Below, piece after piece: positions 28,533-36,581 of a stretch of DNA of 64,000 bases. The position numbers and the translations under genes were made by a program. Position 1 is the first letter of the stretch. Every line of letters begins with the position of its first letter. The notes beneath the pieces are model-generated. The model did no database searches, was not told the DNA's origin, and saw nothing but the letters and a program-made list of their open reading frames with translations. The stretch covers positions 4,650,001 through 4,714,000 of the forward strand of contig NZ_CP108086.1 in assembly GCF_036186745.1 (NCBI RefSeq), in the 5' to 3' direction. This DNA comes from Microbispora hainanensis. GTDB lineage: Bacteria > Actinomycetota > Actinomycetes > Streptosporangiales > Streptosporangiaceae.

Positions 28533-28592
28533 TCCACCGCATCTGATCCACGGCAGCCGGTCAACCGCATTTGATCAACCGCATCTGAACAA
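28530..28592. repeat. 14-bp direct repeats starting at the stop codon of binding protein 2
   Basis: TGATCCACCGCATC (beginning with the TGA stop) recurs imperfectly as TGATCCACGGCAG, TCAACCGCATT, TGATCAACCGCATC and TGAACAACGG. Confidence 0.6.
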
Positions 28593-28619
28593 CGGGGCCT
28601 TCCATCGGGCCCGGTCGAG

Positions 28620-28650
28620 GGGGCGTGGCACGCACGGCGTGCCACGCCCC
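28620..28650 (+). terminator. Terminator after binding protein 2
   Basis: A perfect 14-bp stem (28620-28633 with 28637-28650) closes the 3-nt loop ACG. Confidence 0.8.
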
Positions 28651-28683
28651 TCGTCATGCGCCGAGATCTTGCGCGCGCCTCCT

Positions 28684-28711
28684 TTGCCACTTATTTGCAC
28701 TTTGCTATATC
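28684..28711 (+). promoter_or_regulatory. Promoter of the secreted nuclease gene
   Basis: TTGCCA (28684-28689), 16-bp spacer and TATATC (28706-28711) in a locally AT-rich stretch, 33 bp upstream of the GTG start. Confidence 0.55.
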
Positions 28712-28743
28712 TGAGGGGGACATTTCATTACCTAGGGGTGGCT

Positions 28744-29535
28744 GTGGGCGGGCGTGGAACCCGGTCGATCGCCGTGTCGATCACCGGACTCTCGATGGCG
28801 GTGGCCGTGCTCGCGGGCTGCGGGCCGATGCCGGAACTCGACGGCGACCTCGCGAGCAAGGGCGGCGGCACGAGCAGCGGCGCGCAGGGCGACGCCGGGA
28901 CGGAGCGTGGCGTCAACCCGCTCGACAACCCCGACGGCACCGGCCCTGGCCTCAAGCCGATCACGTCGGACAAGGACCGGGCGAAGGCCCGCGAGCTGAT
29001 CGACAAGGTGGCGACGAAGGGCCGGGGGTCGAAGACCGGCTATGACCGCGACAAGTTCGGCTACGCCTGGGCCGACAACGTGGACGACGTCCCCTGGGGG
29101 CGCAACGGCTGCGACACCCGCAACGACCTGCTCAAGCGCGACGGCCGGGACGTCAAATATCGCGACGGGTCCAACTGCGTCATCGTCTCCATGACCCTGT
29201 ACGACCCCTACACCGGCAAGACGATCGACTGGACCAAGTCGAAGGCGGCGGCGGTCCAGATCGACCACGTCATGCCCCTGTCGTACGACTGGCAGATGGG
29301 CGCGTCGCGGTGGAGCGAGAGCAAGCGCAAGCAGATCGCCAACGACCCGCTCAACCTGATCCCCGTCGACGGCTCCACCAACGGCTCCAAGGGCGACTCG
29401 GGGCCGGCCACCTGGCTGCCGCCCAGCCGCGACATCCGCTGCTCCTACGTCGTGCGGTTCGCCCAGGTCGCCCTCAAGTACGACCTGCCGGTGACCTCCG
29501 CCGACAAGGCGGCCATGCTGGAGCAGTGCAAGTGA
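28744..29535 (+). CDS. Secreted HNH-family (DUF1524-like) nuclease lipoprotein
   Basis: Predicted exported nuclease of 263 aa. The GTG at 28744 has AGGGG 5 nt upstream; a GTG two codons earlier is also possible. A hydrophobic signal ends in lipobox VLAGC. After a Gly/Ser-rich linker, the domain has GCDTRNDLL, then QIDHVMPLSYDWQMGA with the catalytic Asp-His, NDPLNLIPVDGSTNGSKGD and WLPP. This is the motif set of secreted HNH/DUF1524 proteins common in actinomycetes. Likely roles are nutrient scavenging from DNA or degradation of foreign DNA; no immunity gene is visible. Confidence 0.88.
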   Translation: MGGRGTRSIAVSITGLSMAVAVLAGCGPMPELDGDLASKGGGTSSGAQGDAGTERGVNPLDNPDGTGPGLKPITSDKDRAKARELIDKVATKGRGSKTGYDRDKFGYAWADNVDDVPWGRNGCDTRNDLLKRDGRDVKYRDGSNCVIVSMTLYDPYTGKTIDWTKSKAAAVQIDHVMPLSYDWQMGASRWSESKRKQIANDPLNLIPVDGSTNGSKGDSGPATWLPPSRDIRCSYVVRFAQVALKYDLPVTSADKAAMLEQCK

Positions 29536-29553
29536 GCCGGTCCGGTCACCGGT

Positions 29554-29580
29554 AGACGACGCATCCGCCGGACGTCGTCT
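29554..29580. terminator. Hairpin between the convergent nuclease and DUF6493 genes
   Basis: AGACGACG (29554-29561) pairs perfectly with CGTCGTCT (29573-29580) across an 11-nt loop. Confidence 0.45.
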
Positions 29581-29601
29581 GCGCGCACGATCGGCCCCGC
29601 A

Positions 29602-29670
29602 CGCTGCCGGAACGTCCGCGCTCCTTCTCTGACAAGACGGACGATCTCAGGCCGGATCGTTCCGGCAGCG
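29602..29670. repeat. 13-bp perfect inverted repeat with 43-bp spacer
   Basis: CGCTGCCGGAACG (29602-29614) is the exact reverse complement of 29658-29670. It lies just outside the DUF6493 stop codon, so it may be a long-range terminator stem; other origins are discussed in the findings. Confidence 0.6.
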
Positions 29671-29675
29671 CCCCG

Positions 29676-32600
29676 TCATCCGGCGAGCAGGTCGCGCAGG
29701 CGCGCGCACTCCCGGGTGAAGCGGCTCGCCCGGCCGGTGGCGGCGTGCGCCGACACCGCCGGGATCTCGCCGCGGGCGCCCACCCAGACGGCCACGTCGG
29801 CGGCGAACCTCACCGCCTCGGTGTGGGCGACGGCCGGCCGCTCCCCGGTGGAGGGCAGCAGGCCGGGCAACAGGGTCCGCACGATCTCCCACACCTGCTC
29901 GTGCGCCCCCTTATGCGCGGCCTCCCGCAGCGACGCGAGCACCGGACGGGGCTCGAGCCTGGTGCGGCGGATCAGCAGCGCGATCTGACGGCCGACCGCC
30001 TCGGCGTCCAGTGCTCCCCGGCTGGTCATCCGCAGCAGCAGGGGCACCGAGCCGGGGTGGCTCGTGGCCAGGAAGTAGGCCAGGATGAGCGAGGTCGCGT
30101 CCCCGATCGGGCCGTCGGCGTCCGCCACGCCCTTCAGATGAGGCGGATAGACCCCTGGATGGTTCCACTGATAGAGCAGGTGGGGCAGGTAGTTGACGGA
30201 GACGACCTCGCGGTGCGACGGAAGGATCGACGGCCACCACTCCATGGCGTATCCGTGATCGTCCCAGCACCACTTCGACGGCTCGCGCAGCAACTCGTCG
30301 ATGAGAGGGTGCCCGGTCGGCTCCGCTCGCAGCAGCGGCACCAGCCGCACCCGCTCGACGTGCACCGGGTCGCGCTCCTCGAACAGGTACTCATGGGCAC
30401 CCTCGACGTAGCCCCACTTCACCCCGGCTTCCGGATCGGGCAGGCCGCCCCGGGCAAGCCAGCCGCCGACGGCCGACGCCGCCTGCGATCCCACGCGTGC
30501 GGCGCGCTCGGCCGCGACCGGGTGCGCCCCCCGTGGCAGCCGTAGCAACGCCTGCTGCAGGTCGGCGGGCAGCGGCTCCGTGCCCGCGGCGGCGCACAGC
30601 TCCAGCCGGTCCACCAGCACGCCGGGATCGAGGTGCCCGGTGGTCACCGTCGGCGTCGCCAGCAGGACGGGAGGCAGCGTCCCATCCCGGAGCGCCCGGT
30701 AGATCTCGCTGAGCCGGTGCAGCAGGAACATGTGCGGCGGGGAGACGCGCGCGGGCTCCGGCAGCCGGGCGCGGCGGCGGAACTCCACCGCGGGGTCCGG
30801 CTCCTCCGGCTTGCCGAACAGCGGCCGGAAGCCGAAATACGTGATCCCCACGCGGAAGTCCGGCTCGGCGGGATCGCGGGGAGGCACGGGCAGGCCGTCG
30901 CGCATCGCCGCCACCCGCTCGGCGGAGACTCCGAGCTCACGGATCTGGCGGAAGATCTCCTCCCGGACGTGCTCCGGCAGATTGCCGAAGGCCGGCTCCG
31001 GTGCGGCCTCGCCCTCCGCACTGTCTTCGTCTTCCGCGTCGCCTTCGTTTTCCAGCCAGGCAGGCCCGGCAGGGTCGTCCAACGCGGGATGCCTGCCCAG
31101 TGCGGCAGGGTCGTCCAGTGCGGCAAGGTCGTCCAGTGCGGCAGCGTCGTCCGGTGCGGTGTGCCCCTCCGGTCCGGCATGGCCGTCCGGCTCGTGATCG
31201 TGGCCCTCCGGCTCGTCGGGCGGTACGGCGCTCACGCTCACGGAGAAGCTCGATCCCGCCCAGGGATCGACGGGTTCCGGATCGGGCACACCGGGATCGG
31301 TGCCGGGAGTGATCACCTCCTTCGCCATGGCGGCGATCCAGGCGTCCGGATCGAGCCAGCACTCCATGTCGTACAGATGGGGGGAGTAGTCCCCGAAGGC
31401 AGGGAGGAGCGCCTCGCGCAGGGCCGCCCGATCGCTGCCCACCCGCTCGACGAAATCGGCGAGCCACTGCTCGCACGCCTCCCACCCGTACGGCGCCCTT
31501 GTGGCCCAATCCACGGCCCGCAGGGGGAACGGGCCGGGCTCGGGGAAGACGGGCAGCGGCGCGGGGGTGAACGGTTCCGGCGTCTCCTCGGCCGCGACCT
31601 CGCCGCCGAACACCGCGGCGAGCTCCCGGCCGAGATCGGCGGGCAGCAGTGGAACCGCCTCGGCGATCGGCTTGGCGTCCCTACCGAACGCCGCGGCGTG
31701 CCTGAGCGCGATCCGTACGGCTCGCCGCCGCTCGTCGTCGGACGTGTGGGCGAACGCCGTGACGAGCGCGGGAGCGAGTTCGCCGGCGCGAGCGGGACTC
31801 CGCCGCACCTCCCGGTCCAGCAGGGTCAGGCCGGCGCGGGCGAGCTTGGCCTCGGGCCTGAAGGTCAGCGCCTCGATCGCCTCCTGGACGTCGGCGTCGT
31901 CGTGGAGGCCGCAGCGGTTGATCTGGGTGAGGGCCAGCTCGGCGACCGGACCGGGGGCGGCGGGGAGCAGCCGCAGGTAGCCACGGGCCCGCTCGGCCGC
32001 CTCCTGCGGCGTGGGGCCGACCAGTCCGTGCAGGCGCACGAAGAAGCGCAGGTCCGCGGCGTTGCCCCCGCGCAGAAACCGGCTCACGCAGCCGTCGAGG
32101 AGCTCCGCACGCGACACCCGCCCGGCCTCCAGCAGCCGCTGGACCAGGGAGAACCACCGGGTGGGCGTCGGCGTGAGCCGTTCCTCGCGCAGGGCGCGGC
32201 CCGCGCCCTCGGCGTGGAAGATCCGCGGCAGCAGCGGGCCGAGCAGGGGATCGTCGTCCGCCGCCTCGCCCGTCAGCCACGCGACGACGAGCATGTCGTG
32301 CGCGGGCGGCGTGATGCCGGAGGCCCGCAGCAGCGCGAGCACCAGCGGGGCGATCCGATCGTCGCCTGGCCTGCGGATTTTCAGGGCGAGCCGGGCCGCC
32401 ACGTCGGCCTGCCACTCGGCCGGGCGGGTGACCAGCACCCGGACCACCTCGGCCTGGCTCGGGGCCGGCGCCCACTCCGGGTAGAGCTCGCGGCGGGTCA
32501 GCCACGCCGCCGCGGCGGCGGGCCCCGAGATGGTCCCCGCGCCCGCGATCCGCAGGACCGTGCCGAACTCGGAGAGGGCGTCCCGCACCGTGCGGCGGCG

Positions 32601-32816
32601 CTCCCAGGCGAGCCAGGGGTCCTCGTCGTCGAGGCCCTGACCCCGCTCGCTCTCGCGGGCCATCTGCATGGCGGTGTCGCGCATCTCCGTGAGGAAGCCC
32701 GGCAGCCGCTTCGCCACCTCGGCGCGCTCGGCCTCGGTGAGGGCGATCACGCGGTCGGCCAGCGTCTTCGTCTCACGCGCCGTGATGAGGTCGCGCACCT
32801 CCTGCCAGGCGCTCAT
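29676..32816 (-). CDS. DUF6493-type large helical protein
   Basis: Protein of 1046 aa. The ATG at 32816 overlaps the SWIM gene stop by 4 bp (ATGA), so the pair is translationally coupled; a longer in-frame reading is rejected. Most of the chain is helical with HEAT-like spacing. An acidic low-complexity insert near the middle contains a repeated LDDPAA unit. The C-terminal part has aromatic motifs KWGYVEGAHEYLFEE, KWCWDDHGYAMEWWPS and YQWNHPGVYPPH. There is no signal or membrane helix and no recognised catalytic motif. SWIM-zinc-finger partners are known for this kind of protein in actinomycetes. The function is undetermined. Confidence 0.7.
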   Translation of the reverse strand: MSAWQEVRDLITARETKTLADRVIALTEAERAEVAKRLPGFLTEMRDTAMQMARESERGQGLDDEDPWLAWERRRTVRDALSEFGTVLRIAGAGTISGPAAAAAWLTRRELYPEWAPAPSQAEVVRVLVTRPAEWQADVAARLALKIRRPGDDRIAPLVLALLRASGITPPAHDMLVVAWLTGEAADDDPLLGPLLPRIFHAEGAGRALREERLTPTPTRWFSLVQRLLEAGRVSRAELLDGCVSRFLRGGNAADLRFFVRLHGLVGPTPQEAAERARGYLRLLPAAPGPVAELALTQINRCGLHDDADVQEAIEALTFRPEAKLARAGLTLLDREVRRSPARAGELAPALVTAFAHTSDDERRRAVRIALRHAAAFGRDAKPIAEAVPLLPADLGRELAAVFGGEVAAEETPEPFTPAPLPVFPEPGPFPLRAVDWATRAPYGWEACEQWLADFVERVGSDRAALREALLPAFGDYSPHLYDMECWLDPDAWIAAMAKEVITPGTDPGVPDPEPVDPWAGSSFSVSVSAVPPDEPEGHDHEPDGHAGPEGHTAPDDAAALDDLAALDDPAALGRHPALDDPAGPAWLENEGDAEDEDSAEGEAAPEPAFGNLPEHVREEIFRQIRELGVSAERVAAMRDGLPVPPRDPAEPDFRVGITYFGFRPLFGKPEEPDPAVEFRRRARLPEPARVSPPHMFLLHRLSEIYRALRDGTLPPVLLATPTVTTGHLDPGVLVDRLELCAAAGTEPLPADLQQALLRLPRGAHPVAAERAARVGSQAASAVGGWLARGGLPDPEAGVKWGYVEGAHEYLFEERDPVHVERVRLVPLLRAEPTGHPLIDELLREPSKWCWDDHGYAMEWWPSILPSHREVVSVNYLPHLLYQWNHPGVYPPHLKGVADADGPIGDATSLILAYFLATSHPGSVPLLLRMTSRGALDAEAVGRQIALLIRRTRLEPRPVLASLREAAHKGAHEQVWEIVRTLLPGLLPSTGERPAVAHTEAVRFAADVAVWVGARGEIPAVSAHAATGRASRFTRECARLRDLLAG
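31099..31152. repeat. Three 18-bp tandem repeats inside the DUF6493 gene
   Basis: AGTGCGGCAGGGTCGTCC-like units start at 31099, 31117 and 31135. They encode an acidic LDDPAA-type repeat in the mid-protein linker. Confidence 0.8.
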
Positions 32817-34186
32817 CGTGCCGCCTCCGGGCTCGTCTCCACGACCGTCCGCATGTCGGCGTCCGTGACGGATCGCGCGGCGATTCTCGCCGCGAGCACG
32901 TGTTTGCACGGCCCGCGTGAGCCGCGATGGTCCCACCACCAGGGGCAGGTGCACGATCCGTCGGTCAGGCCGACCTCCCGCAGCCCGCCGTCGGTCCGTA
33001 CGCGCGCCGTGTCACCCGTGACCTCCACGGCGCCCGCCGCGACCAGCGCCCGCGCGGACGTCAGCCGCGGGTTGAGGTGCCGCACGTGCTCCCGGTCATA
33101 GGGAAGCTCACGGTGGAAGTACGCCGCGTCGGACAGGTCGTAGCCGACGCGCCCGGCCGTGCCGAGCTGGGTGAGCGCGGCGCGCACGCGCGTCGGCGAC
33201 AGCCCGGCGCGGTCGGCCAGCAGGCCGATCTCCACCTCGGGCTCGAAGTTGAGCAGCATCCCCACCACGTCGGCGTCGGTCTCGGCCTCGTCGGTGGCGA
33301 GGTCGGCGAGCACCGCGCCCTCGCCGGAGAACCCGCGCCAGCGCTCGGGCGACAGGACCAGCGTGTATCGCATGCCGGGCAGCTCCAGCTCCCACGCGCT
33401 CGACGCCGGGCCGCCGGGGGACGCCGGGCCGTACACCTTGAGGCCCCGGGCGAAGCGCAGCAGGGGCAGCAGCGTCGCCAGGCGGCCCACGCCGGACAGG
33501 CACACCGATCCGGGGCCGGGCCGGTCCGAGACGCGCAGATCGCGGCCCGCCGGGGCGACCCACAGGTCGGCCGTCGCCCGCTTGGGCAGGGACCGCAGGA
33601 ACCGCACCGCGCTCATCCCCGGCAGCTCGGCCCGCAGGTCCATCCGCGCCGCGATCACCTGAACCTCGGCGAACCCCCGCAGCCACCGCTCGGGCAGCGG
33701 CACCTTCTTCTCCACCACCGCGCCGTCGAGTGTGGTCACCGTGAGCTCGTCCGCGCCGACCCCGAGGTGCAGCGGGTCGCGCGGGCCCACGCGGGCCAGC
33801 GCCTCCCGCAGCGGGCCGTTGACGTCGACATTGGTCGTCCCCCGGTCGAACACCTCGCCGTCCAGTGCGTCCCAGAGCAGGTCCAGCCGGGCGTACACAC
33901 CGCCGCAGGCGGAGAACGACTCGAGCCGCAGCCGGTCGCCGCCGCACGTGACGACCGGATCGCGGGTCCACCCCGGACGCGGCTGGTGATAACGGGTGAG
34001 GGCCACGTCGGCCACGCCCAGCAGCGCCGCCGCCGCGGGCGCCGCCTGGGTCACCACCCCGCTGAAGAACCTCGGCGCAACGGCGGGGCCGCTCAGGGCC
34101 CTGCCCCCGGACGTCGAGAGCCCGAGACGCCCGTCCACCAGCATCGAAGGCGCGGCGTAGCAATACGCCTGCGTCGCGTTTGTCAT
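32813..34186 (-). CDS. SWIM zinc-finger protein
   Basis: Protein of 457 aa whose C-terminal region carries the SWIM motif CTCPWWWDHRGSRGPCKHV (CxC...CxH). SWIM fingers bind DNA or protein. The N-terminal 380 residues are a mixed domain without a recognised fold, including a winged-helix-like stretch (EIGLLADRAGLSPTRVRAAL). The ATG at 34186 is exactly 7 nt after TAGCCT and has no Shine-Dalgarno, so it is probably leaderless. It is the first gene of a two-gene operon with the DUF6493 protein. Confidence 0.85.
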   Translation of the reverse strand: MTNATQAYCYAAPSMLVDGRLGLSTSGGRALSGPAVAPRFFSGVVTQAAPAAAALLGVADVALTRYHQPRPGWTRDPVVTCGGDRLRLESFSACGGVYARLDLLWDALDGEVFDRGTTNVDVNGPLREALARVGPRDPLHLGVGADELTVTTLDGAVVEKKVPLPERWLRGFAEVQVIAARMDLRAELPGMSAVRFLRSLPKRATADLWVAPAGRDLRVSDRPGPGSVCLSGVGRLATLLPLLRFARGLKVYGPASPGGPASSAWELELPGMRYTLVLSPERWRGFSGEGAVLADLATDEAETDADVVGMLLNFEPEVEIGLLADRAGLSPTRVRAALTQLGTAGRVGYDLSDAAYFHRELPYDREHVRHLNPRLTSARALVAAGAVEVTGDTARVRTDGGLREVGLTDGSCTCPWWWDHRGSRGPCKHVLAARIAARSVTDADMRTVVETSPEAAR

Positions 34187-34193
34187 GTGCCGG

Positions 34194-34199
34194 AGGCTA
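34194..34199 (-). promoter_or_regulatory. -10 hexamer of the SWIM-DUF6493 operon
   Basis: TAGCCT (minus strand) lies 7 nt before the ATG. The rest of 34187-34552 is GC-rich, with short G/C-run repeats and one terminator, and shows no gene. Confidence 0.4.
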
Positions 34200-34508
34200 G
34201 AGATCACCACTGACAAATCTCCGCCCGGACGCGCGCCCCGGACGGGCGCCCGGGACACCCCCGCGCCCGGGACACCCGCCGGGCCCTGGGCATCCACCGC
34301 GCGCCGGGCGGTGGGCGGGGGAGCCCGGGCGCGCAAGGCGGTGGGGGCGAACCCCTCGCGATCCTCGTCACTCCGGGAGAGAGCGGTGCGTGGGGTGATG
34401 GGCGGGGGCACCCCCGGCACCCCCGGGCACTCCGGGCGTGCGGGGCGCGAACCCCGCCCGAACCTTGTGCCGCTCGCTCCGTGCGATCCGCGTTACCGGG
34501 CTCCGCAT

Positions 34509-34545
34509 CGCCGCTCGATTCGCGACACCGCGGGATCGAGCGGCG
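34509..34545 (-). terminator. Terminator after the CU044_5270-type gene
   Basis: A perfect 11-bp inverted repeat (34509-34519 with 34535-34545) with a 15-nt loop lies 8 bp past the stop codon. Confidence 0.6.
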
Positions 34546-34552
34546 TGCGGGG

Positions 34553-35581
34553 TCAGTCGCAGCCGGCGGCGGGGTCGTCCACCTTCGGCGCGGTGTCGTC
34601 GGCCGTGACCTCCAGCTGGGCGGTCGAGGCCACGAGGCTCCCGACGGGCGCCTTCGCCTCCTTCTCGTCCACGACGATGCCGCGCTCGCCGAGCAGCTCA
34701 TAGCTGGAGGGGTCGAAGATGATCTCCTGGCGCACCCCGCCGGAGACCCGGCCGACGCCGATGCCGGTCCGTCCGGCCGCGTCCTCGACACTCTCGTCGA
34801 CCGTGACCCCGGGGATCGTGGCGGCGGCATTGAACAGCGCCTTGCGCTGGGGTGCCGGCACGTACGTCTCCCGCAGCAGGTCGCCGACGGCCGTCCACGC
34901 GCCGGTGTCGGGCGGGTTGTCGCCGCGCGGCCGGCCGTACAGGTAGGCGCGCATCTCCTCCGGGTCGGTGGGCAGCTTCTTCAGGTTCGTGTAGGCGGTG
35001 TCCCGCACGCTGTTGCAGGCAGGGAGCCGCATCCACTCGGTGCCCTTCCGCTGGTACGCCTCCGGCGGGATCGGCCAGCCGGGGTACGCCCGGGGCTCCA
35101 GATGCTCGACCTTCAGCGCGCCGTCCCTCGTGCCGTCGGCCGACAGCCAGATCGTCCGCTTCGTCCGGTAGAGGTAACGAGATTGCTTCTTGTCCTCGCC
35201 GACCACGTCGGCCTCGTACATCGTCTGGGAGCTGACCTTGACGAACTGGTCGTCGCGCAGGGACAGGTCGGTCACCGCGCGGGCCGCCTTGCCCAGCACC
35301 TCCTCGGCCGACATGTTCGACACCTTCGGCAGGCTCACGACCCCGGCGCTCACCGCCACCGGCCGGGGCTCCGGCTCCGCCGGGCTCGTGATGACGGCGG
35401 TGACGCCCGCCGCGGCGAGCAGCGCCGTCCCGCCCGCCAGGAACAGGTAGGGACGCGGGCGGGGACGGACGGGACGCTTCGCCGGGTCGGTCAGCCGCCG
35501 CCGCACGGCCGCCTTGGCCGCCAGGGAGTAGGGGGCGACGTCGGGCCGTTCCCGCGCCACCAGGTCGATCTCGTCGGTCAT
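34553..35581 (-). CDS. CU044_5270-family membrane protein, sigma-factor partner
   Basis: Protein of 342 aa. An N-terminal cytoplasmic segment of about 45 residues (DEIDLVARERPDV...AKAAVRRRL) precedes one membrane helix (YLFLAGGTALLAAAGVTAVI). The extracytoplasmic domain of about 270 residues contains NMSAEEVLGKAARAV and YELLGERGIVV. This layout matches the CU044_5270 family, which accompanies ECF sigma factors in actinomycetes. The ATG at 35581 overlaps the sigma gene stop, so co-translation is expected. A role as anti-sigma factor or signal sensor is inferred. Confidence 0.8.
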   Translation of the reverse strand: MTDEIDLVARERPDVAPYSLAAKAAVRRRLTDPAKRPVRPRPRPYLFLAGGTALLAAAGVTAVITSPAEPEPRPVAVSAGVVSLPKVSNMSAEEVLGKAARAVTDLSLRDDQFVKVSSQTMYEADVVGEDKKQSRYLYRTKRTIWLSADGTRDGALKVEHLEPRAYPGWPIPPEAYQRKGTEWMRLPACNSVRDTAYTNLKKLPTDPEEMRAYLYGRPRGDNPPDTGAWTAVGDLLRETYVPAPQRKALFNAAATIPGVTVDESVEDAAGRTGIGVGRVSGGVRQEIIFDPSSYELLGERGIVVDEKEAKAPVGSLVASTAQLEVTADDTAPKVDDPAAGCD

Positions 35582-36429
35582 CACAGGTTCTCCTCGGGAA
35601 GGTCGAGATGGCGGCGCAGCTTCGCGCGCACGCGGTGCAGGCGCGAGCGGACCGTGCCGATGGGGATCTTCAGCGCCTCGGCCGCCTCCTCGTAGGAGAG
35701 GTCGGCCCAGGCGACCAGCAGGAGCACGTCGCGTTCGGCGGTCGACAGCCTGGCCAGCGCGGCGGCGAGGGCGGGCCGCAGGACGGCGGCGCTCGCCCGT
35801 TCCGCTCCGCGTTCCTCCTCGTGGAGGCCGCGCTCGTCGGCGTCGCGCGGCGCGCGGGCGAGCGCCCGCAGCCGCCGGATCTCCGAGCGGCGGTGCCCGG
35901 AGATGAGGTTGGCGGCGATGCCGTACAGCCAGGGCCGGGCGTCCGGCCGCGAGGCGTCGTAGCGGTGCCGCTTGCGGAACGCCACGAGGAACGTCTCGGC
36001 CGTCACGTCGTCGGCGTGCTCGGGTCCGAGACGGCGACCGGCGTAGGCGTGGATCTCGTCCGCGTGCCGGTCGAAGACGCCCGCGAACCGCTCGGGCGCG
36101 GTCAGCGACGCCTCGATCAACCGCGCGTCGCTCGGCTCGCCGTCATGCGGTCGAGTGTCATGCGGTCGAGCGTCGTGCGGCCGAGCGTCGTGCGGCCGGG
36201 CATCGTGCGGCCGGGCGCTGTATGGGCCGGCGGCGGGGGGATCGGCGGCGCGCGGTTCGGCCCCGTCCAGTGCGGCCTGGTACGGCCTGCTGTCGTACGG
36301 CCGGGTCAGAGCTCCGGAACCGGCTCCGGAACCGGCTCCGGGACCTGGCTCGGTGCCGTCACGGGAGCCACCGGGTTCGTGAGCCGGGGCTACCGAGGGG
36401 TAGTGCAGATCGCCAGATATCGCCCTCAC
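35581..36429 (-). CDS. ECF-type RNA polymerase sigma factor with repeat-rich N-terminus
   Basis: Sigma-70 family protein of up to 282 aa. Region 2 is in RHADEIHAYAGRRLGPEHADDVTAETFLVAFRKRH (about residues 120-155) and region 4 ends in LSYEEAAEALKIPIGTVRSRLHRVRAKLRRHL. Ahead of region 2 lies an unusual N-terminal extension of about 105 residues, including five RPHD(A/T) units. Typical ECF factors lack this, and the real start could lie further in than the GTG at 36429. It is coupled to the membrane protein gene downstream. Confidence 0.85.
   Translation of the reverse strand: MRAISGDLHYPSVAPAHEPGGSRDGTEPGPGAGSGAGSGALTRPYDSRPYQAALDGAEPRAADPPAAGPYSARPHDARPHDARPHDARPHDTRPHDGEPSDARLIEASLTAPERFAGVFDRHADEIHAYAGRRLGPEHADDVTAETFLVAFRKRHRYDASRPDARPWLYGIAANLISGHRRSEIRRLRALARAPRDADERGLHEEERGAERASAAVLRPALAAALARLSTAERDVLLLVAWADLSYEEAAEALKIPIGTVRSRLHRVRAKLRRHLDLPEENL
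36144..36218. repeat. Five 15-bp tandem repeats in the sigma factor N-terminus
   Basis: Five consecutive copies (starts 36144, 36159, 36174, 36189, 36204) of CATGCGGTCGAGTGT-like sequence encode ARPHD on the minus strand. Confidence 0.9.
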
Positions 36430-36581
36430 TACCCGTTTTGTCCGTTCATAGAGGCCATCCTTTCGTGGGCGCTGTCGCGCCTCTCGCCTCTACTCCGCCG
36501 GACGGCCCGGGCCGGTTCCGTGTTTCGCGTAGTGGTTATCCACGCAGTTGGTTTCGTGCGGCTGGGTTTCGCGCAGCGGCG

